From the NCBI GenBank assembly GCA_020723405.1, contig DYIY01000001.1, forward strand, positions 1 through 64,000: 64,000 bases of DNA, read 5' to 3'. The DNA comes from Thiobacillus denitrificans (GTDB lineage Bacteria; Pseudomonadota; Gammaproteobacteria; Burkholderiales; Thiobacillaceae). Every line of letters begins with the position of its first letter. Positions within the stretch are counted from its first letter, which is position 1. A program made the position numbers and the translations under genes. The notes under the pieces are model-generated. The model ran no database searches and was not told the origin of the DNA. It worked only from the letters and a program-made list of their open reading frames with translations. Shown one piece after another: positions 53,523-63,875 of this stretch.

Positions 53523-54980
53523 ATGATCGACCAGCACGAAGCCCAAGCCCACGCCCCGGTGGAGGAGAACCTCCGCCAGGTGATGGACGCCCTGGCCCGG
53601 CACAAGCTGGTGGAGGAACTCGTCCACAAGCAGGAAACCTCCCGCCCCGAGATGCCCCGCCACGCACTGGTGGAAGCCCTGGTGCACAAGCAGAACCTGG
53701 TGGACCTGTCCAAGAAGCTGGACGGCCTGCACCCGGCCGACGTGGCCTACATCCTGGAAGCCCTGCCCCTGGAAGACCGGCTGCTGGTCTGGGACCTGGT
53801 CAAGGCGGAACGGGACGGGGAAATCCTGCTGGAAGTGTCCGACGCGGTCCGGGAATCCCTGATCGAATCCATGGACAACCGGGAACTGGTGGCCGCCGCC
53901 GCCAGCCTGGACACCGACGAGATCGCCGACCTGGCGCCGGACCTGCCCAAGGACGTGGTCCAGGAGCTGATGAAGTCCCTGGACCAGGCCAAGCGGGCCC
54001 AGGTGGAATCCTCCCTGTCCTACGACGAGGACTCGGTGGGCGCCCTGATGGACTACGACTTCGTCACCATCCGCTCCGAAGTCACCCTGGAGGTGGCCCT
54101 GCGCTACCTGCGCATGCTGGGGGACCTGTCCAGCCACACCGACAAGCTGTTCGTAGTGGAACGGGACGGCCGCCTGGTGGGCGTGCTGCCCCTCAAGCGC
54201 CTGCTGATCCACGATCCGGACGTCCACGTGGCGGCCGTCATGTCCGACGCGCCGGTGCGCTTCCATCCCTCCGACGACGCCTCCGACGCCGCCCAGGCCT
54301 TCGAGCGCTACGACCTGATCTCCGCCCCGGTGGTGGACGCCAGGGAGCGGCTGGTGGGCCGCCTCACGGTGGACGTGATGATGGACTACATCCGCGCCGA
54401 GTCCGAGCAGGACATGCTCCAGGCCGCCGGCCTGCGGGAGGACGAGGATCTGTTCACCACCGTCTGGAAGGCCGCCAAGAACCGCTGGCTGTGGCTGGGC
54501 ATCAACCTGTGCACTGCCCTGTTCGCCTCCCGGGTGGTGGGGGCCTTCGAGGGCAGCATCGAGAAGCTGGCCGCCCTGGCGGCCCTCATGCCCATCGTCG
54601 CCGGCATGGGCGGCAACTCCGGCAGCCAGACCCTCACCCTCATGGTGCGCGGCCTGGCCCTCAACCTCATCTCCAAGGACAACGCCAAGCGGCTCATGGT
54701 GAAGGAGATGGGCATCGCCCTGTTGAACGGCCTGCTCTGGGGCGGCATCATGGGCCTGGTCACCTGGGGCCTCTACGGCAGCTTCCCCCTGGCCCTGGTC
54801 ATGTCCGCCGCCATGCTGCTCAACCTGATGGTGGCGTCCATGGCCGGCTACTTCGCCCCCGTGATCATCACCCGCCTGGGCCACGACCCGGCCTTCGGCG
54901 CCCACGTGCTGCTCACCTTCATCACCGACAGCATGGGCTTCCTGATCTTCCTGGGGCTGGCCACCCTGTTGCTGCTCTGA
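53523..54980 (+). CDS. mgtE: Magnesium transporter MgtE
   Basis: A 485-residue Mg2+ channel. The N domain (about 40-140: [25 protein letters not shown]) and two CBS domains (about 145-270: [37 protein letters not shown]) sense cytoplasmic Mg2+; five membrane helices form the pore with [25 protein letters not shown], the family signature. No Mg2+ riboswitch fits in the 13-base gap to msbA. It is probably cotranscribed with msbA. Confidence 0.95.
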   Translation: MIDQHEAQAHAPVEENLRQVMDALARHKLVEELVHKQETSRPEMPRHALVEALVHKQNLVDLSKKLDGLHPADVAYILEALPLEDRLLVWDLVKAERDGEILLEVSDAVRESLIESMDNRELVAAAASLDTDEIADLAPDLPKDVVQELMKSLDQAKRAQVESSLSYDEDSVGALMDYDFVTIRSEVTLEVALRYLRMLGDLSSHTDKLFVVERDGRLVGVLPLKRLLIHDPDVHVAAVMSDAPVRFHPSDDASDAAQAFERYDLISAPVVDARERLVGRLTVDVMMDYIRAESEQDMLQAAGLREDEDLFTTVWKAAKNRWLWLGINLCTALFASRVVGAFEGSIEKLAALAALMPIVAGMGGNSGSQTLTLMVRGLALNLISKDNAKRLMVKEMGIALLNGLLWGGIMGLVTWGLYGSFPLALVMSAAMLLNLMVASMAGYFAPVIITRLGHDPAFGAHVLLTFITDSMGFLIFLGLATLLLL

Positions 54981-55000
54981 ACACTGCGAGGATTCCGCCC

Positions 55001-56110
55001 ATGCCCAAGAAAATCGCCCTCATCACCGGCGTCACCGGTCAGGACGGCGCCTACCTGGCCGAGTTCCTGCTGGGCAAGGGCTACGAAGTGCACGGCATCA
55101 AACGCCGCACCAGCCTGTTCAACACCGACCGCATCGACCACCTGTACCAGGATCCCCACGAGACCGACCGACGCTTCATCCTGCACCACGGCGACCTCAC
55201 CGATTCGTCCAGCCTGATCCGCATCATCCAGCAGGTACAGCCCGACGAGATCTACAACCTGGCCGCCCAGTCCCACGTGGCGGTCAGCTTCGAAGAACCG
55301 GAATACACCGCCAACTCCGACGCCCTGGGGGCCCTGCGCATCCTGGAAGCGGTGCGCATCCTGGGCCTGGAAAAGAAGACCCGCTTCTACCAGGCCAGCA
55401 CCAGCGAACTGTTCGGCCTGGTCCAGGAGACCCCCCAGAAGGAAACCACCCCCTTCTACCCCCGCAGCCCCTACGCCGTGGCCAAGCTCTACGCCTACTG
55501 GATCACGGTGAACTACCGGGAAGCCTACGGCATGTACGCCTGCAACGGCATCCTGTTCAACCACGAGAGCCCCATCCGGGGCGAGACCTTCGTCACCCGC
55601 AAGATCACCCGGGCCCTGGCGCGCATCAAGCTGGGCCTGCAGGACTGCCTCTACCTGGGCAACCTGGACGCCAAGCGGGACTGGGGCCACGCCAGGGATT
55701 ACGTGGAAATGCAGTGGCTCATGCTGCAACAGGACAAACCCGAAGACTTCGTCATCGCCACCGGCGTGCAGTACAGCGTGCGGGACTTCGTCAACGCCGC
55801 CGCCCGGGAACTGGGCATGGCCATCCGCTGGGAAGGCACCGGCGTGGATGAAAAGGGCTACCTCACCCCCCCGTCCCCCCATGGGGAGATGGGCCAGCCC
55901 ATCGTCGCCGTGGACCCCCGCTACTTCCGCCCCACGGAAGTGGAAACCCTGCTGGGCGACCCGGCCAAGGCCAAGGCCAAGCTGGGCTGGACGCCCAAGA
56001 TCCCCTTCGCCGAACTGGTGGCCGAGATGGTCCGTGAAGACCTGAAGGCCGCCGAGCGGGACGAACTGGTCAAGAAGCACGGCTACAAGGCCATGGACTA
56101 CCACGAGTAA
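55001..56110 (+). CDS. gmd: GDP-mannose 4,6-dehydratase
   Basis: A 369-residue short-chain dehydrogenase/reductase making GDP-4-keto-6-deoxymannose. The NADP motif is [19 protein letters not shown], followed by [18 protein letters not shown]; the active-site Tyr-Lys pair is [30 protein letters not shown] is typical. First gene of the glycan cluster and followed four bases later by fcl. The precursor enzymes ManC/ManB are not in the window. Confidence 0.97.
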   Translation: MPKKIALITGVTGQDGAYLAEFLLGKGYEVHGIKRRTSLFNTDRIDHLYQDPHETDRRFILHHGDLTDSSSLIRIIQQVQPDEIYNLAAQSHVAVSFEEPEYTANSDALGALRILEAVRILGLEKKTRFYQASTSELFGLVQETPQKETTPFYPRSPYAVAKLYAYWITVNYREAYGMYACNGILFNHESPIRGETFVTRKITRALARIKLGLQDCLYLGNLDAKRDWGHARDYVEMQWLMLQQDKPEDFVIATGVQYSVRDFVNAAARELGMAIRWEGTGVDEKGYLTPPSPHGEMGQPIVAVDPRYFRPTEVETLLGDPAKAKAKLGWTPKIPFAELVAEMVREDLKAAERDELVKKHGYKAMDYHE

Positions 56111-56114
56111 GACC

Positions 56115-57110
56115 ATGGACCTGAACGCCAAGATCTACGTGGCGGGCCACCGGGGCCTGGTGGGTTCGGCGCTGACGCGCAACCTCGCCGCCAAGGGCTA
56201 CGCCAACCTGCTCACCCGCACCCACGCCGAACTGGACCTGACCGACCAGGCCGCGGTGGACGCCTTCTTTGCCGAAGAAAAACCCGAGTACGTTTTTCTC
56301 GCTGCCGCCAGGGTGGGGGGCATCCACGCCAACAATGAATACCCCGCCGAGTTCATCCGGGACAACCTGGCCATCCAGGGCAACGTCATCCACGCCGCCT
56401 GGAAGAACGAAGTCCGGCGCCTGCTGTTCCTGGGCAGCAGTTGCATCTACCCCAGAATGGCGCCCCAGCCCATGAAGGAAGAACACCTCCTCACCGGCCC
56501 CCTGGAAGCCACCAACCGGCCCTACGCCCTGGCCAAGATCGCCGGCATCGAGATGTGCTGGAGCTACAACCGGCAATACGGCACCCGCTACCTGGCGGTG
56601 ATGCCCACCAACCTGTACGGCCCCGGGGACAACTACCACCCCCAGAACAGCCACGTGATCCCGGCCCTGATCCGCAAGTTCCACGAGGCCAAGCTGAGCG
56701 GCGCCCCCGCGGTGACGGTGTGGGGCACCGGCACGCCGAAACGGGAATTCCTCTACAGCGACGACATGGCCGACGCCTGCGTGTACCTGATGAACCTGCC
56801 GGAGGCGCAGTTCCAGACCCTGCTGGGCAGCGACGAAGCGAAGACCGGGGTGTTCATGCCGCCGGTGGTGAACATCGGCGTGGGCCACGACCTGAGCATC
56901 CGGGAACTGGCGGAGACGGTGAAGGAGGTGGTGGGCTACCCGGGCGGCATCGTGTTCGATTCGACCAAGCCCGACGGCACGCCCAGGAAGCTCATGGACG
57001 TGGGGCGGCTGACGGCCATGGGCTGGAAGGCCAGGACGGACCTGCGCGACGGCCTGCGCGCGGCCCATGCCGAATTCGCCCGGCAACACGCGGGCAGGCC
57101 GGCACGATGA
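56115..57110 (+). CDS. fcl: GDP-L-fucose synthase
   Basis: A 331-residue epimerase/reductase converting the Gmd product to GDP-L-fucose. The dinucleotide motif is [18 protein letters not shown]; catalysis uses [15 protein letters not shown] and [40 protein letters not shown] is the substrate region. Its stop overlaps the next start (ATGA) with a fucosyltransferase gene, so sugar donor and transferase are coexpressed. Confidence 0.97.
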   Translation: MDLNAKIYVAGHRGLVGSALTRNLAAKGYANLLTRTHAELDLTDQAAVDAFFAEEKPEYVFLAAARVGGIHANNEYPAEFIRDNLAIQGNVIHAAWKNEVRRLLFLGSSCIYPRMAPQPMKEEHLLTGPLEATNRPYALAKIAGIEMCWSYNRQYGTRYLAVMPTNLYGPGDNYHPQNSHVIPALIRKFHEAKLSGAPAVTVWGTGTPKREFLYSDDMADACVYLMNLPEAQFQTLLGSDEAKTGVFMPPVVNIGVGHDLSIRELAETVKEVVGYPGGIVFDSTKPDGTPRKLMDVGRLTAMGWKARTDLRDGLRAAHAEFARQHAGRPAR

Positions 57111-58174
57111 ACACCCCGACCGGCAACGGGGCCGACGGGCGCATCCGGGTCAAGGTCCGGGCCACCCTGCCCCTGACCACCCGCCTGTTTCCCCGCCAGT
57201 TTCCCGGCAGCCAGCCCCGCTGGGGCCGCTGCGACTTCCTCTTCGACCCCGACTGCCGCGACTACGACTGGCTGGTGGTGTATGACGACCTGCGGCCGGC
57301 CGGCGGAAAACCCACGCCGGACCAGACCGAGATCCTGGCCTGCCATCCGCTGCACACCCTGCTCTCCACCACCGAGCCGCCGGCCGTCAAGCACTACGGC
57401 AAGGGCTTCACCGCCCAGTTCGGCCACGTGCTGACCAGCCAGCCGGAATGGGCCCTGCCCCATCCCCGCCGCATCTTTTCCCAGACCGGACTGCCCTGGT
57501 TCTACGGCACCTGCCCGGCGGCGACGCGCAGTTTCGAGACGCTGGAAGCGGCCCGTCCCGAAGGAAAGCAGCAGGATGTTTCCATGGTGGCCACCCGTAA
57601 GGCCCAGTGGCATACCCTGCACCGGCGCCGCTTCGAATTCCAGCGCCACCTGCGCGAGCGCATGCCGGAGATCCAGGTCTACGGACGCGGCTTCCGGCCG
57701 GTGGACGACAAGGCGGAAGCCCTGGACCCCTTCCGCTACCACATCGCCGTGGAGAACTACGTCGGCATCCATCACTGGACCGAGAAGCTCGCCGACCCCT
57801 TCCTGGGCCTGGCCCTGCCCTTTTATGTGGGTTGCACCAACGCGGCCGACTATTTTCCCGCCGACAGTTTCATCCCCCTGGACATCGACCGCCCGGACGA
57901 AGCCATCCGCATCATCCGCGCCGCGGTCGCCGGCGGCGAATACGAAAAGCGCCTGCCCGCCATCGTCGAGGCCCGGCGCCGGGTGCTGTACGAACACAAC
58001 TATTTCGCGCTCCTGGCCCGGACCATCGAGGCCCGCCACGACCGGACCCTGGGCCCCCTGCCCGGCGCGGTCATCCATTCCCGCCACACCCTGCGACGCC
58101 AGCGCCCCTGGGTGGCCGTGGCGGACACCCTGGGCAAGATCACCACGACGCTCCAGGACATGGCGCGCCGCTGA
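57107..58174 (+). CDS. GT10 family fucosyltransferase
   Basis: A 355-residue glycosyltransferase of the alpha-1,3/4-fucosyltransferase family. The donor-binding motif is in the C-terminal half: [20 protein letters not shown], then [20 protein letters not shown] and [15 protein letters not shown]. The N-terminal half ([20 protein letters not shown]) is variable, as usual for acceptor binding. It follows gmd and fcl with a four-base overlap, so GDP-fucose is the expected donor. The acceptor is unknown, probably an LPS or exopolysaccharide sugar. Confidence 0.9.
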   Translation: MNTPTGNGADGRIRVKVRATLPLTTRLFPRQFPGSQPRWGRCDFLFDPDCRDYDWLVVYDDLRPAGGKPTPDQTEILACHPLHTLLSTTEPPAVKHYGKGFTAQFGHVLTSQPEWALPHPRRIFSQTGLPWFYGTCPAATRSFETLEAARPEGKQQDVSMVATRKAQWHTLHRRRFEFQRHLRERMPEIQVYGRGFRPVDDKAEALDPFRYHIAVENYVGIHHWTEKLADPFLGLALPFYVGCTNAADYFPADSFIPLDIDRPDEAIRIIRAAVAGGEYEKRLPAIVEARRRVLYEHNYFALLARTIEARHDRTLGPLPGAVIHSRHTLRRQRPWVAVADTLGKITTTLQDMARR

Positions 58175-59194
58175 ATGCCTGCCCCCTATCCCATGACCGG
58201 CCACGCCCACCCTATCCCCCCCCCAGCCACCCAGCCCGGGGAATCCCGGCGTTTCAGCGTGATCATCGTGCACCGCAACGGCAGGGACATGCTGCTGGGC
58301 ACCCTGGACGCCCTGTTCGCCGCCCTGGACGGGGAGGCCGACGAGGTGTTCCTGGTGGACAACGGCAGCAGCGACGGGTCCGTCGCTGCCGTGGCCGCCC
58401 GCCATCCCGCCGTCCGCATCATCGAGAACGGCTGCAATCACGGCTTCGCCCGGGCCAACAACCAGGCCATCGCCCTGGCCCGGGGCCGCTACCTGCTGCT
58501 GCTCAACAGCGATACCCGGGTGGAGGCCGACATCCTGACCCGTCTGGACGGACACTTCGGGCGCCAACCCGATGCCGGCATCATCGGCGCCAGCCTGGTG
58601 GGCAGCGAGGGTGAGGCCCAGCATTCGTCCCACCAATTCCCCTCCTTCCGGGGCGAACTGGGCCTGCCGGCCCCCCGCCCGGCAACACGCCCCACGACCG
58701 GCGACGGCCTGAAGGAAGCCGATTGGGTGGTCGGCGCCTGCATGGCCGTCCGGGCTGCAGCGGTGGACCAGGCCGGCCCCCTGGAGGGCGCCTTCTTCTT
58801 CTACTACGAGGACGTGGAGTGGTGCCTGCGCATGCGCCGCCATGGCTGGCGCGTGTACGTCGCCGAAGACGTGCGGGTGACCCACCTGCGCGGAAGAAGC
58901 ACGCTGGCCGTCCGCAAGGAGGCCCTCATCGAGCAGCTCAGCTCCCGCCTGATCTACTACCGCAAGGCCTTCGGCCGCCCGCGCTATCTGCTCCTCTTCG
59001 CCCATCGCCTGCTGCGCCTGGCCTTGAGCGGCAGCTTCTGGGGCACCCTCAACCTGATCACCCTGGGGCGCCGCCCGGCCCTGCGGGCCCGGGCCCAACG
59101 CTATCTTCACCCCCTGAGCTGGATTCTGGCCGGCCGGCCCGACGACTGGGGCCTGCCCGACAAATGCCCCTATGACCCGAAGGACGCGCCATGA
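58175..59194 (+). CDS. GT2 glycosyltransferase (rhamnosyltransferase-like)
   Basis: A 339-residue GT-A enzyme. Nucleotide-sugar motifs are FSVIIVHRNGRDMLLGTLDA, VFLVDNGSSDGSVAAVA and RYLLLLNSDTRVEADIL; EADWVVGACMAVRAAAVDQA and FFFYYEDVEWCLRMRRHGW are the acceptor/base region typical of WbbL-like transferases. A second ATG at 58193 is possible; the family begins near RRFSVIIV. Overlaps the next gene by four bases. Confidence 0.9.
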   Translation: MPAPYPMTGHAHPIPPPATQPGESRRFSVIIVHRNGRDMLLGTLDALFAALDGEADEVFLVDNGSSDGSVAAVAARHPAVRIIENGCNHGFARANNQAIALARGRYLLLLNSDTRVEADILTRLDGHFGRQPDAGIIGASLVGSEGEAQHSSHQFPSFRGELGLPAPRPATRPTTGDGLKEADWVVGACMAVRAAAVDQAGPLEGAFFFYYEDVEWCLRMRRHGWRVYVAEDVRVTHLRGRSTLAVRKEALIEQLSSRLIYYRKAFGRPRYLLLFAHRLLRLALSGSFWGTLNLITLGRRPALRARAQRYLHPLSWILAGRPDDWGLPDKCPYDPKDAP

Positions 59195-59970
59195 ACGGAA
59201 AACTGCCGATTTCCGTGTTCATCATTGCCAAGAACGAGGGCGACCGGATCGGCACCACGCTCCGCAGCGTCAGGGACTGGGTCGATGAAGTGGTGGTGGT
59301 GGACAGCGGCAGCAGCGACGACACCGTGGCCCTGTCCGAGAGCCTGGGTGCCCGGGCGGTGTTCAATGCCTGGCCAGGCTACGGCCCCCAGAAGGTGTTC
59401 GGCGAGAGTCTGTGCCGCAATGCCTGGTTGCTCAATCTGGATGCCGACGAAGAGATATCCCCGGAACTGGCTGCGGAAATCCGCGCCCTGTTCAATGCCG
59501 GGGCCCCGCCCTGCAACGCCTATACCCTGCCCATCCTGCCCATCTATCCCTACCAGGACAGGGGCCATCCCTGGACGGCCTTCCATCACCCGGTCCGTCT
59601 TTATCGCCGGGACATGGCCGGCTTCAAGTCCGAACTGGTCCACGACAGTGTGGTGGTGAAGACAGGCCCCATCGGCCACCTGAAGGGCATGGTACGGCAT
59701 CGATCCTTCCGCTCCCTCACCCATCACGTGGAGAAGGTCAACGGCTACTCCAGTGCCCAGGCCCGGGTGCTGGTGGATCAGGGCCGTGACCCGGGCCTTG
59801 TCGCCCTGCTGCTGACACCGGCTTTCGCCTTCTTCAAGCAGTACGTCCTGCGCCGGGAGTTCGTTAACGGCATCGACGGCATCGTGGTCAGCCACATGTA
59901 TGCCTTTCAGCGTTTCATCCGGCTGGCCAAGGCCCGGGAATTGCACCGCCTGCAAGACAGGAAGAAATGA
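59191..59970 (+). CDS. GT2 glycosyltransferase, WaaE/KdtX-like
   Basis: A 259-residue GT2 enzyme. Motifs: ISVFIIAKNEGDRIGTTLRS, VVVVDSGSSDDTVALSESLG, NAWPGYGPQKVFGESLCRNA and LLNLDADEEISPEL. The W-x-GYGPQK segment is typical of the LPS inner-core beta-1,4-glucosyltransferases (WaaE/KdtX), suggesting a lipopolysaccharide core role. The C-terminus has a hydrophobic segment (LVALLLTPAFAFFKQYVL) for membrane contact. Overlaps both neighbours by four bases. Confidence 0.88.
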   Translation: MNGKLPISVFIIAKNEGDRIGTTLRSVRDWVDEVVVVDSGSSDDTVALSESLGARAVFNAWPGYGPQKVFGESLCRNAWLLNLDADEEISPELAAEIRALFNAGAPPCNAYTLPILPIYPYQDRGHPWTAFHHPVRLYRRDMAGFKSELVHDSVVVKTGPIGHLKGMVRHRSFRSLTHHVEKVNGYSSAQARVLVDQGRDPGLVALLLTPAFAFFKQYVLRREFVNGIDGIVVSHMYAFQRFIRLAKARELHRLQDRKK

Positions 59971-61046
59971 TGCCGGCAGTGCTGTGGTGGGGGCGCTTCG
60001 ACCCTGCCTATTCCCGCAACCGCATCCTGCGGCAGCACCTGGCCGGCCTGGGCTGGCAGGTCCGCGACTTCCAGCCCCGCTTCAGCGCCGCCGCCGACCT
60101 GGAGGCGCTGCTGCGCCGCCTGCCGTCCCCCGACCTGGTCTGGGTGCCCGCCTTCCGGCAACGGGATATGGGTGCGGCCCTGCGCTGGAGCCGTGCCCGG
60201 GGCGTCCCCGTGCTGTTCGACCCGCTGATCTCGGCCTACGACAAGCAGGTGGACGAGCGCGGCAAGCTGGATGCCGCCGGCCCCCGGGCCAGGCGCCTGC
60301 TGGAACGGGAGCGGCGCCTCTTCCAGGCGGCCGACCTGGTGCTGGCCGATACGGCCTGCCACGCCGATTATTTTTCCGCAACCCTGGGCGTGACCCGGGC
60401 GCGCACCGCCGTCGTCTACGTGGGCGCGGAAGGCGGCTTGTTCGAGCCGGCCCCGCTGCCGCCCCTCCGGGACGCGGAGCCGACCGAGGCCCTGTTCTAC
60501 GGCAGCTTCATCCCCTTGCAGGGTCCCGAAACCATCGTCGAGGCCGCGCGGCTCTATGCCGGCCCCCCGGTGCGCTGGACCCTGCTGGGCGACGGCCCCT
60601 TGCGCCAAGCCTGCCGTGACCGGGCCAGGGGCCTGGAATCGGTCCGTTTCGAAGGGCCCGTTCCCTACGACCGGCTGGGCGAACGCATCCACCGGGCCCA
60701 CATCCTGCTCGGCGTCTTCGGCACCACCCCCAAGGCGGGGCGGGTGATCCCCAACAAGGTTTTCCAGGCCCTGGCCTGCGGCCGGGGCGTCATCACCCGC
60801 CAGGCCGAGGCCTATCCCCCTGAACTCCAGGATTCCACGGGTTCCGGACTGAGCTTCGTGGCACCGGGGGATGCCGGGGCCCTGGCCCGGGCCGTGGCCC
60901 GCCTGGCCGGGGACCCGGAGGCGCTGGCCAGGCAGGGGCGGGAGGCCCGCCATACCTACGAGGAACGGTTTGGTCCCCAGGTTCTTTCGGCCCAGCTCGC
61001 CGCAGCCTTGGCCGGACTCGGGAGGGGGCCGGACCCGGGCCGCTGA
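59967..61046 (+). CDS. GT4-like glycosyltransferase
   Basis: A 359-residue GT-B protein. The C-terminal donor domain shows EALFYGSFIPLQGPETIVEA, WTLLGDGPLRQACRDRA, then ILLGVFGTTPKAGRVIPNKVFQ and LSFVAPGDAGALARAVARLA. The N-terminal acceptor domain begins AVLWWGRFDPAYSRNRILRQHL. It ends the plus-strand operon, meeting the convergent methyltransferase gene ten bases on. Sugar specificity cannot be told. Confidence 0.85.
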   Translation: MMPAVLWWGRFDPAYSRNRILRQHLAGLGWQVRDFQPRFSAAADLEALLRRLPSPDLVWVPAFRQRDMGAALRWSRARGVPVLFDPLISAYDKQVDERGKLDAAGPRARRLLERERRLFQAADLVLADTACHADYFSATLGVTRARTAVVYVGAEGGLFEPAPLPPLRDAEPTEALFYGSFIPLQGPETIVEAARLYAGPPVRWTLLGDGPLRQACRDRARGLESVRFEGPVPYDRLGERIHRAHILLGVFGTTPKAGRVIPNKVFQALACGRGVITRQAEAYPPELQDSTGSGLSFVAPGDAGALARAVARLAGDPEALARQGREARHTYEERFGPQVLSAQLAAALAGLGRGPDPGR

Positions 61047-61056
61047 AAGGGGCGGA

Positions 61057-61731
61057 TCAGGGCTGGGCGGGCTTGCAAAGCTTGTAGGTGATCCGGGCGT
61101 TGTGGATGTACTTGTCCGCCACCTGCAGGCCCAGGCGCTTCGCCACTTCCTCGAACCAGTCGGGGTAGAAGCGGAAGCAGTCCACGGGATAGCGGTGGTA
61201 GTTGAAGCCCGGCATCATGGTGTGGATCACCAGGTGTCCGCCCGGATTCAGCAGGGCGGCGCAATCCCGCACGTGGCTGTAGGGGTCGATCAGGTGCTCC
61301 AGCATGGACTGGGAGACGATGCAGTCGAAGCGCTGCCCGAACTCGGGGGGGAATTCGAAATTCCACTGCACGTCCATGTCGTCCAGGATGCCGGCGGTGA
61401 GGATGCGGCTTTCGTCCAGGTCCAGCATCCGGGCGTAGACGGGCTTGACCCGGTTGTTCTCCCCCGGCAGGAGCACGCTGCGGACCGGGGTCGGGATCTC
61501 CCGCAGGAACTTGACGATGGCGCCGTAGATCTTCCCCGATTCCTGGGCCAGGCCCTTGATGGCGAAGCTGTCGAAGGACTGGCCGAAGTGGAAATCGCCG
61601 TAGTGCTCGGCGAAACGGTAATCCGTCTTGTTGTGCAGGAGCACCTGGGGGAGCCGGGAGCCCATGCGCATGCCCAGCCACTTGCGCAGTTTGAAGACCA
61701 GGGAGTCCATCGATTGCTTGGGTCTGTCCAT
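61057..61731 (-). CDS. SAM-dependent methyltransferase-like protein (paralogue 1)
   Basis: A 224-residue protein. The recognisable part is the second half: FDCIVSQSMLEHLIDPYSHV, RDCAALLNPGGHLVIHTMMP, GFNYHRYPVDCFRFYPDWFE, as in class I methyltransferases of the type 11 group. The usual glycine-rich SAM motif I is not obvious; SRILTAGILDDMDVQWNFE occupies that region. It closely resembles the gene at 62543-63196, which lies two genes upstream on the same strand, on the other side of a sulfotransferase. Probably methylates surface sugars or lipids. Confidence 0.72.
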   Translation of the reverse strand: MDRPKQSMDSLVFKLRKWLGMRMGSRLPQVLLHNKTDYRFAEHYGDFHFGQSFDSFAIKGLAQESGKIYGAIVKFLREIPTPVRSVLLPGENNRVKPVYARMLDLDESRILTAGILDDMDVQWNFEFPPEFGQRFDCIVSQSMLEHLIDPYSHVRDCAALLNPGGHLVIHTMMPGFNYHRYPVDCFRFYPDWFEEVAKRLGLQVADKYIHNARITYKLCKPAQP

Positions 61732-61763
61732 TTCTTAACTCGGCAAAGTGTCGGGGTCGTTGC

Positions 61764-62546
61764 TCATACTCGCTCGCCCAGGCGCCCCGCCACGTGGCGC
61801 AGCGGCCTGAGTTCGTCCAGCCTGGCCATGAGCCCGTCCAGGCGCGCGTCGTCCATCACGTAGGGGTTGGCTTCCTCGACGGCGCCGGTGCGCTTGAGGA
61901 TGGCCGCCCGGGCTTGCAACAGGCGCTCGGGGGGGATGCGGCAGGCCTCGCCCAACCGGTTGGCCCAGTCCCGGGCATCGGGGTCGATGACTTCCTCGTA
62001 GCGCAGGATGCACCCGCCGTACAGGGAAAGGGAAATCAGGCCGGTGGCCAGGGTGCTGAAGTACTTGTCCACCAGTTCGTCGTAGCTGAACGGTTTGCGC
62101 ACGAAGGCGCTGGCAAACTGGGTGTGGTAGTCCCGGTAAAGCAGGACGATGACGGGACGGAAGCCGACCAGGCGCACCAGTTGCGGGAACCGATGGGCGG
62201 CGCCGATCTTGGCGAAGTGGACGCGGCTGAAATAGCGCTTGGCCAGCGCCTTGGCCCATATCCGGTGGTAGCGCCGTTTCAGACGCATCCAGCGAGACAG
62301 GAAGCTGTCCTCGTTGAGGTCGATGAAGCGGTTGTAATGGGCCGAAGCCCGGGCCGCAGTCCAGCTCTCGTAGGCGCCGGCGCGGGGATCCCAATCCTGC
62401 TTCTCGGGTTCGCCGAAGTTGGCCCCGGCGGCCGCCAGGATGGCCGACAGCAGGGTGGAGCCGTCACGGCCGGTGCATACGATCAGGAAGCGCTCGTCGC
62501 CCGGGTCCGCCCCGGACGGCCGCTCGTGGTCGGTTACGGCGCTCAC
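61764..62546 (-). CDS. Sulfotransferase-like protein
   Basis: A 260-residue protein. The PAPS 5'-phosphosulfate loop is FLIVCTGRDGSTLLSAILAA, and the 3'-phosphate region is VIVLLYRDYHTQFASAFVRK. These are the two landmarks of carbohydrate sulfotransferases. It starts with GTG overlapping the stop of the upstream methyltransferase gene and lies 32 bases before a second, paralogous methyltransferase. A role in sulfating a surface glycan is inferred; no PAPS-synthesis genes are in the window. Confidence 0.82.
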   Translation of the reverse strand: MSAVTDHERPSGADPGDERFLIVCTGRDGSTLLSAILAAAGANFGEPEKQDWDPRAGAYESWTAARASAHYNRFIDLNEDSFLSRWMRLKRRYHRIWAKALAKRYFSRVHFAKIGAAHRFPQLVRLVGFRPVIVLLYRDYHTQFASAFVRKPFSYDELVDKYFSTLATGLISLSLYGGCILRYEEVIDPDARDWANRLGEACRIPPERLLQARAAILKRTGAVEEANPYVMDDARLDGLMARLDELRPLRHVAGRLGERV

Positions 62547-63196
62547 GGCTTGCGATAGAGGTAGACGATGTGGCCATCGCCCATGGCCTTGTCGGCGACG
62601 GCCAGGCCGAGCCGCTTGCCGACCTCTTCGAACCAGTCGGGGTAAAAGCGCATGCAGTCCACCGGGTGCCGGTGATAGATGAATCCGGGCATCACGGTGT
62701 GGACCAGCAGATGGCCACCGGGCGCCAGCAGGCCCGCACAGTCCCTGAGGTGTTTGTAGGGGTCGATCAGATGTTCCAGGATCGCCTGGGAGACGATGCA
62801 GTCGTAGCGGCCGGCGGCGAGGGCACCGGGGGGATCTTCCTCGAAATTCCAGCGATGGTCGGCGTCGTCGTGAAGTCCGGCCGTGGTCACCCGGCCCATG
62901 TCCAGCCTGGCCAGGGCACTGAATCCCTCCTTGGCCGCCCGGGGTTCACCCGGAAGCAGCATGGACTGCAACGAGCCGGCCAGACGCCCCAGGAAATAGA
63001 CCAGTTCGCCGCGAATCACCCCGGATTCCTTGTGGGGAGTCTGGATCGTCAGGCGCCCCAGATCCAGGTCATCATGGAAGTCGCCGTAGATTCCTTTGAT
63101 CTGATCATCGGTCTTGGCGGCGATGAAGGTGCGCAGGGTCCTGGCTCCGATGCGCCTGCCGATGGCCGTGTTCACGTAACGCTTGATCTTTTTCAT
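62543..63196 (-). CDS. SAM-dependent methyltransferase-like protein (paralogue 2)
   Basis: A 217-residue protein paralogous to the product of 61057-61731. Shared blocks: DCIVSQAILEHLIDPYKHLR, DCAGLLAPGGHLLVHTVMPG, YHRHPVDCMRFYPDWFEEVG and KRLGLAVADKAM. The N-terminal part begins with basic MKKIKRYVNTAIGRRIG and contains KGIYGDFHDDLDLGRLTI, matching YGDFHFGQSFDSFAI in the paralogue. It overlaps the sulfotransferase start by four bases. Likely adds a methyl group to a glycan. Confidence 0.72.
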   Translation of the reverse strand: MKKIKRYVNTAIGRRIGARTLRTFIAAKTDDQIKGIYGDFHDDLDLGRLTIQTPHKESGVIRGELVYFLGRLAGSLQSMLLPGEPRAAKEGFSALARLDMGRVTTAGLHDDADHRWNFEEDPPGALAAGRYDCIVSQAILEHLIDPYKHLRDCAGLLAPGGHLLVHTVMPGFIYHRHPVDCMRFYPDWFEEVGKRLGLAVADKAMGDGHIVYLYRKP

Positions 63197-63226
63197 CTTC
63201 CGCCTTCAGGTAAGTCTCTGGGCAAC

Positions 63227-63832
63227 CTACAGGTCTCCCGATTCCGCACGCTCCAGGAATGCCGAGATGTCCTGGGACGACAACAACGGAATCGCTTTTT
63301 CAATGCGCTCGTCCGCCCAGGTCCACCAACGGGAGGCACAGAGGCGCTGGATCGTGGTCTCATCAAAGCGGTACCGAATCAGCCGGGCCGGGTTGCCGGC
63401 CACGATGGCGAAGGGAGGCACGTCCCGGGAAACCACCGCGCGGGCACCGATCACGGCCCCGTCGCCCACCGTTACGCCGGACAGGATCATGGCTTCCTGG
63501 CCGATCCAGACGTCATTGCCGATCACCACGTCACCCTTGCTGCGCGGGTGTCCCTGGATCGAAGCCGCCCCGCGCCAGAAATCGACGAAGGGGTAGGTCG
63601 TGACCCAGTCCGTGCGGTGCTCGCCGCCGAGAAATATCTGCACCCCGTCGGCGATGGAGCAGAACGCGCCGACCCGCAGGGTGGCGCTGCCCGGCCAGGC
63701 ATGGACCCGGGGCACGCCGTAGGTCCATTTGCCAAAGACGTACTGGGGATAGGCCAGGCTCGGATTGCGCCGTTCCAGGCGCCGGGCCAGCTTGTCCCTC
63801 ACCCACAGTTTGCGCAGCAGCCGGTTCAGCAT
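63227..63832 (-). CDS. CatB-related hexapeptide O-acetyltransferase
   Basis: A 201-residue left-handed beta-helix acetyltransferase. The N-terminal region has [20 protein letters not shown]; hexapeptide repeats run [20 protein letters not shown], then [20 protein letters not shown] and [35 protein letters not shown] closes the fold. The catalytic His is in [14 protein letters not shown]. Trimeric xenobiotic/sugar acetyltransferases of this kind decorate O-antigen sugars. First of the three following minus-strand modification genes. Confidence 0.9.
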   Translation of the reverse strand: MLNRLLRKLWVRDKLARRLERRNPSLAYPQYVFGKWTYGVPRVHAWPGSATLRVGAFCSIADGVQIFLGGEHRTDWVTTYPFVDFWRGAASIQGHPRSKGDVVIGNDVWIGQEAMILSGVTVGDGAVIGARAVVSRDVPPFAIVAGNPARLIRYRFDETTIQRLCASRWWTWADERIEKAIPLLSSQDISAFLERAESGDL

Positions 63833-63875
63833 TCACGCGACCGTCCTGGCCTGCCCAGGGAAGCCGGGGCACGCT

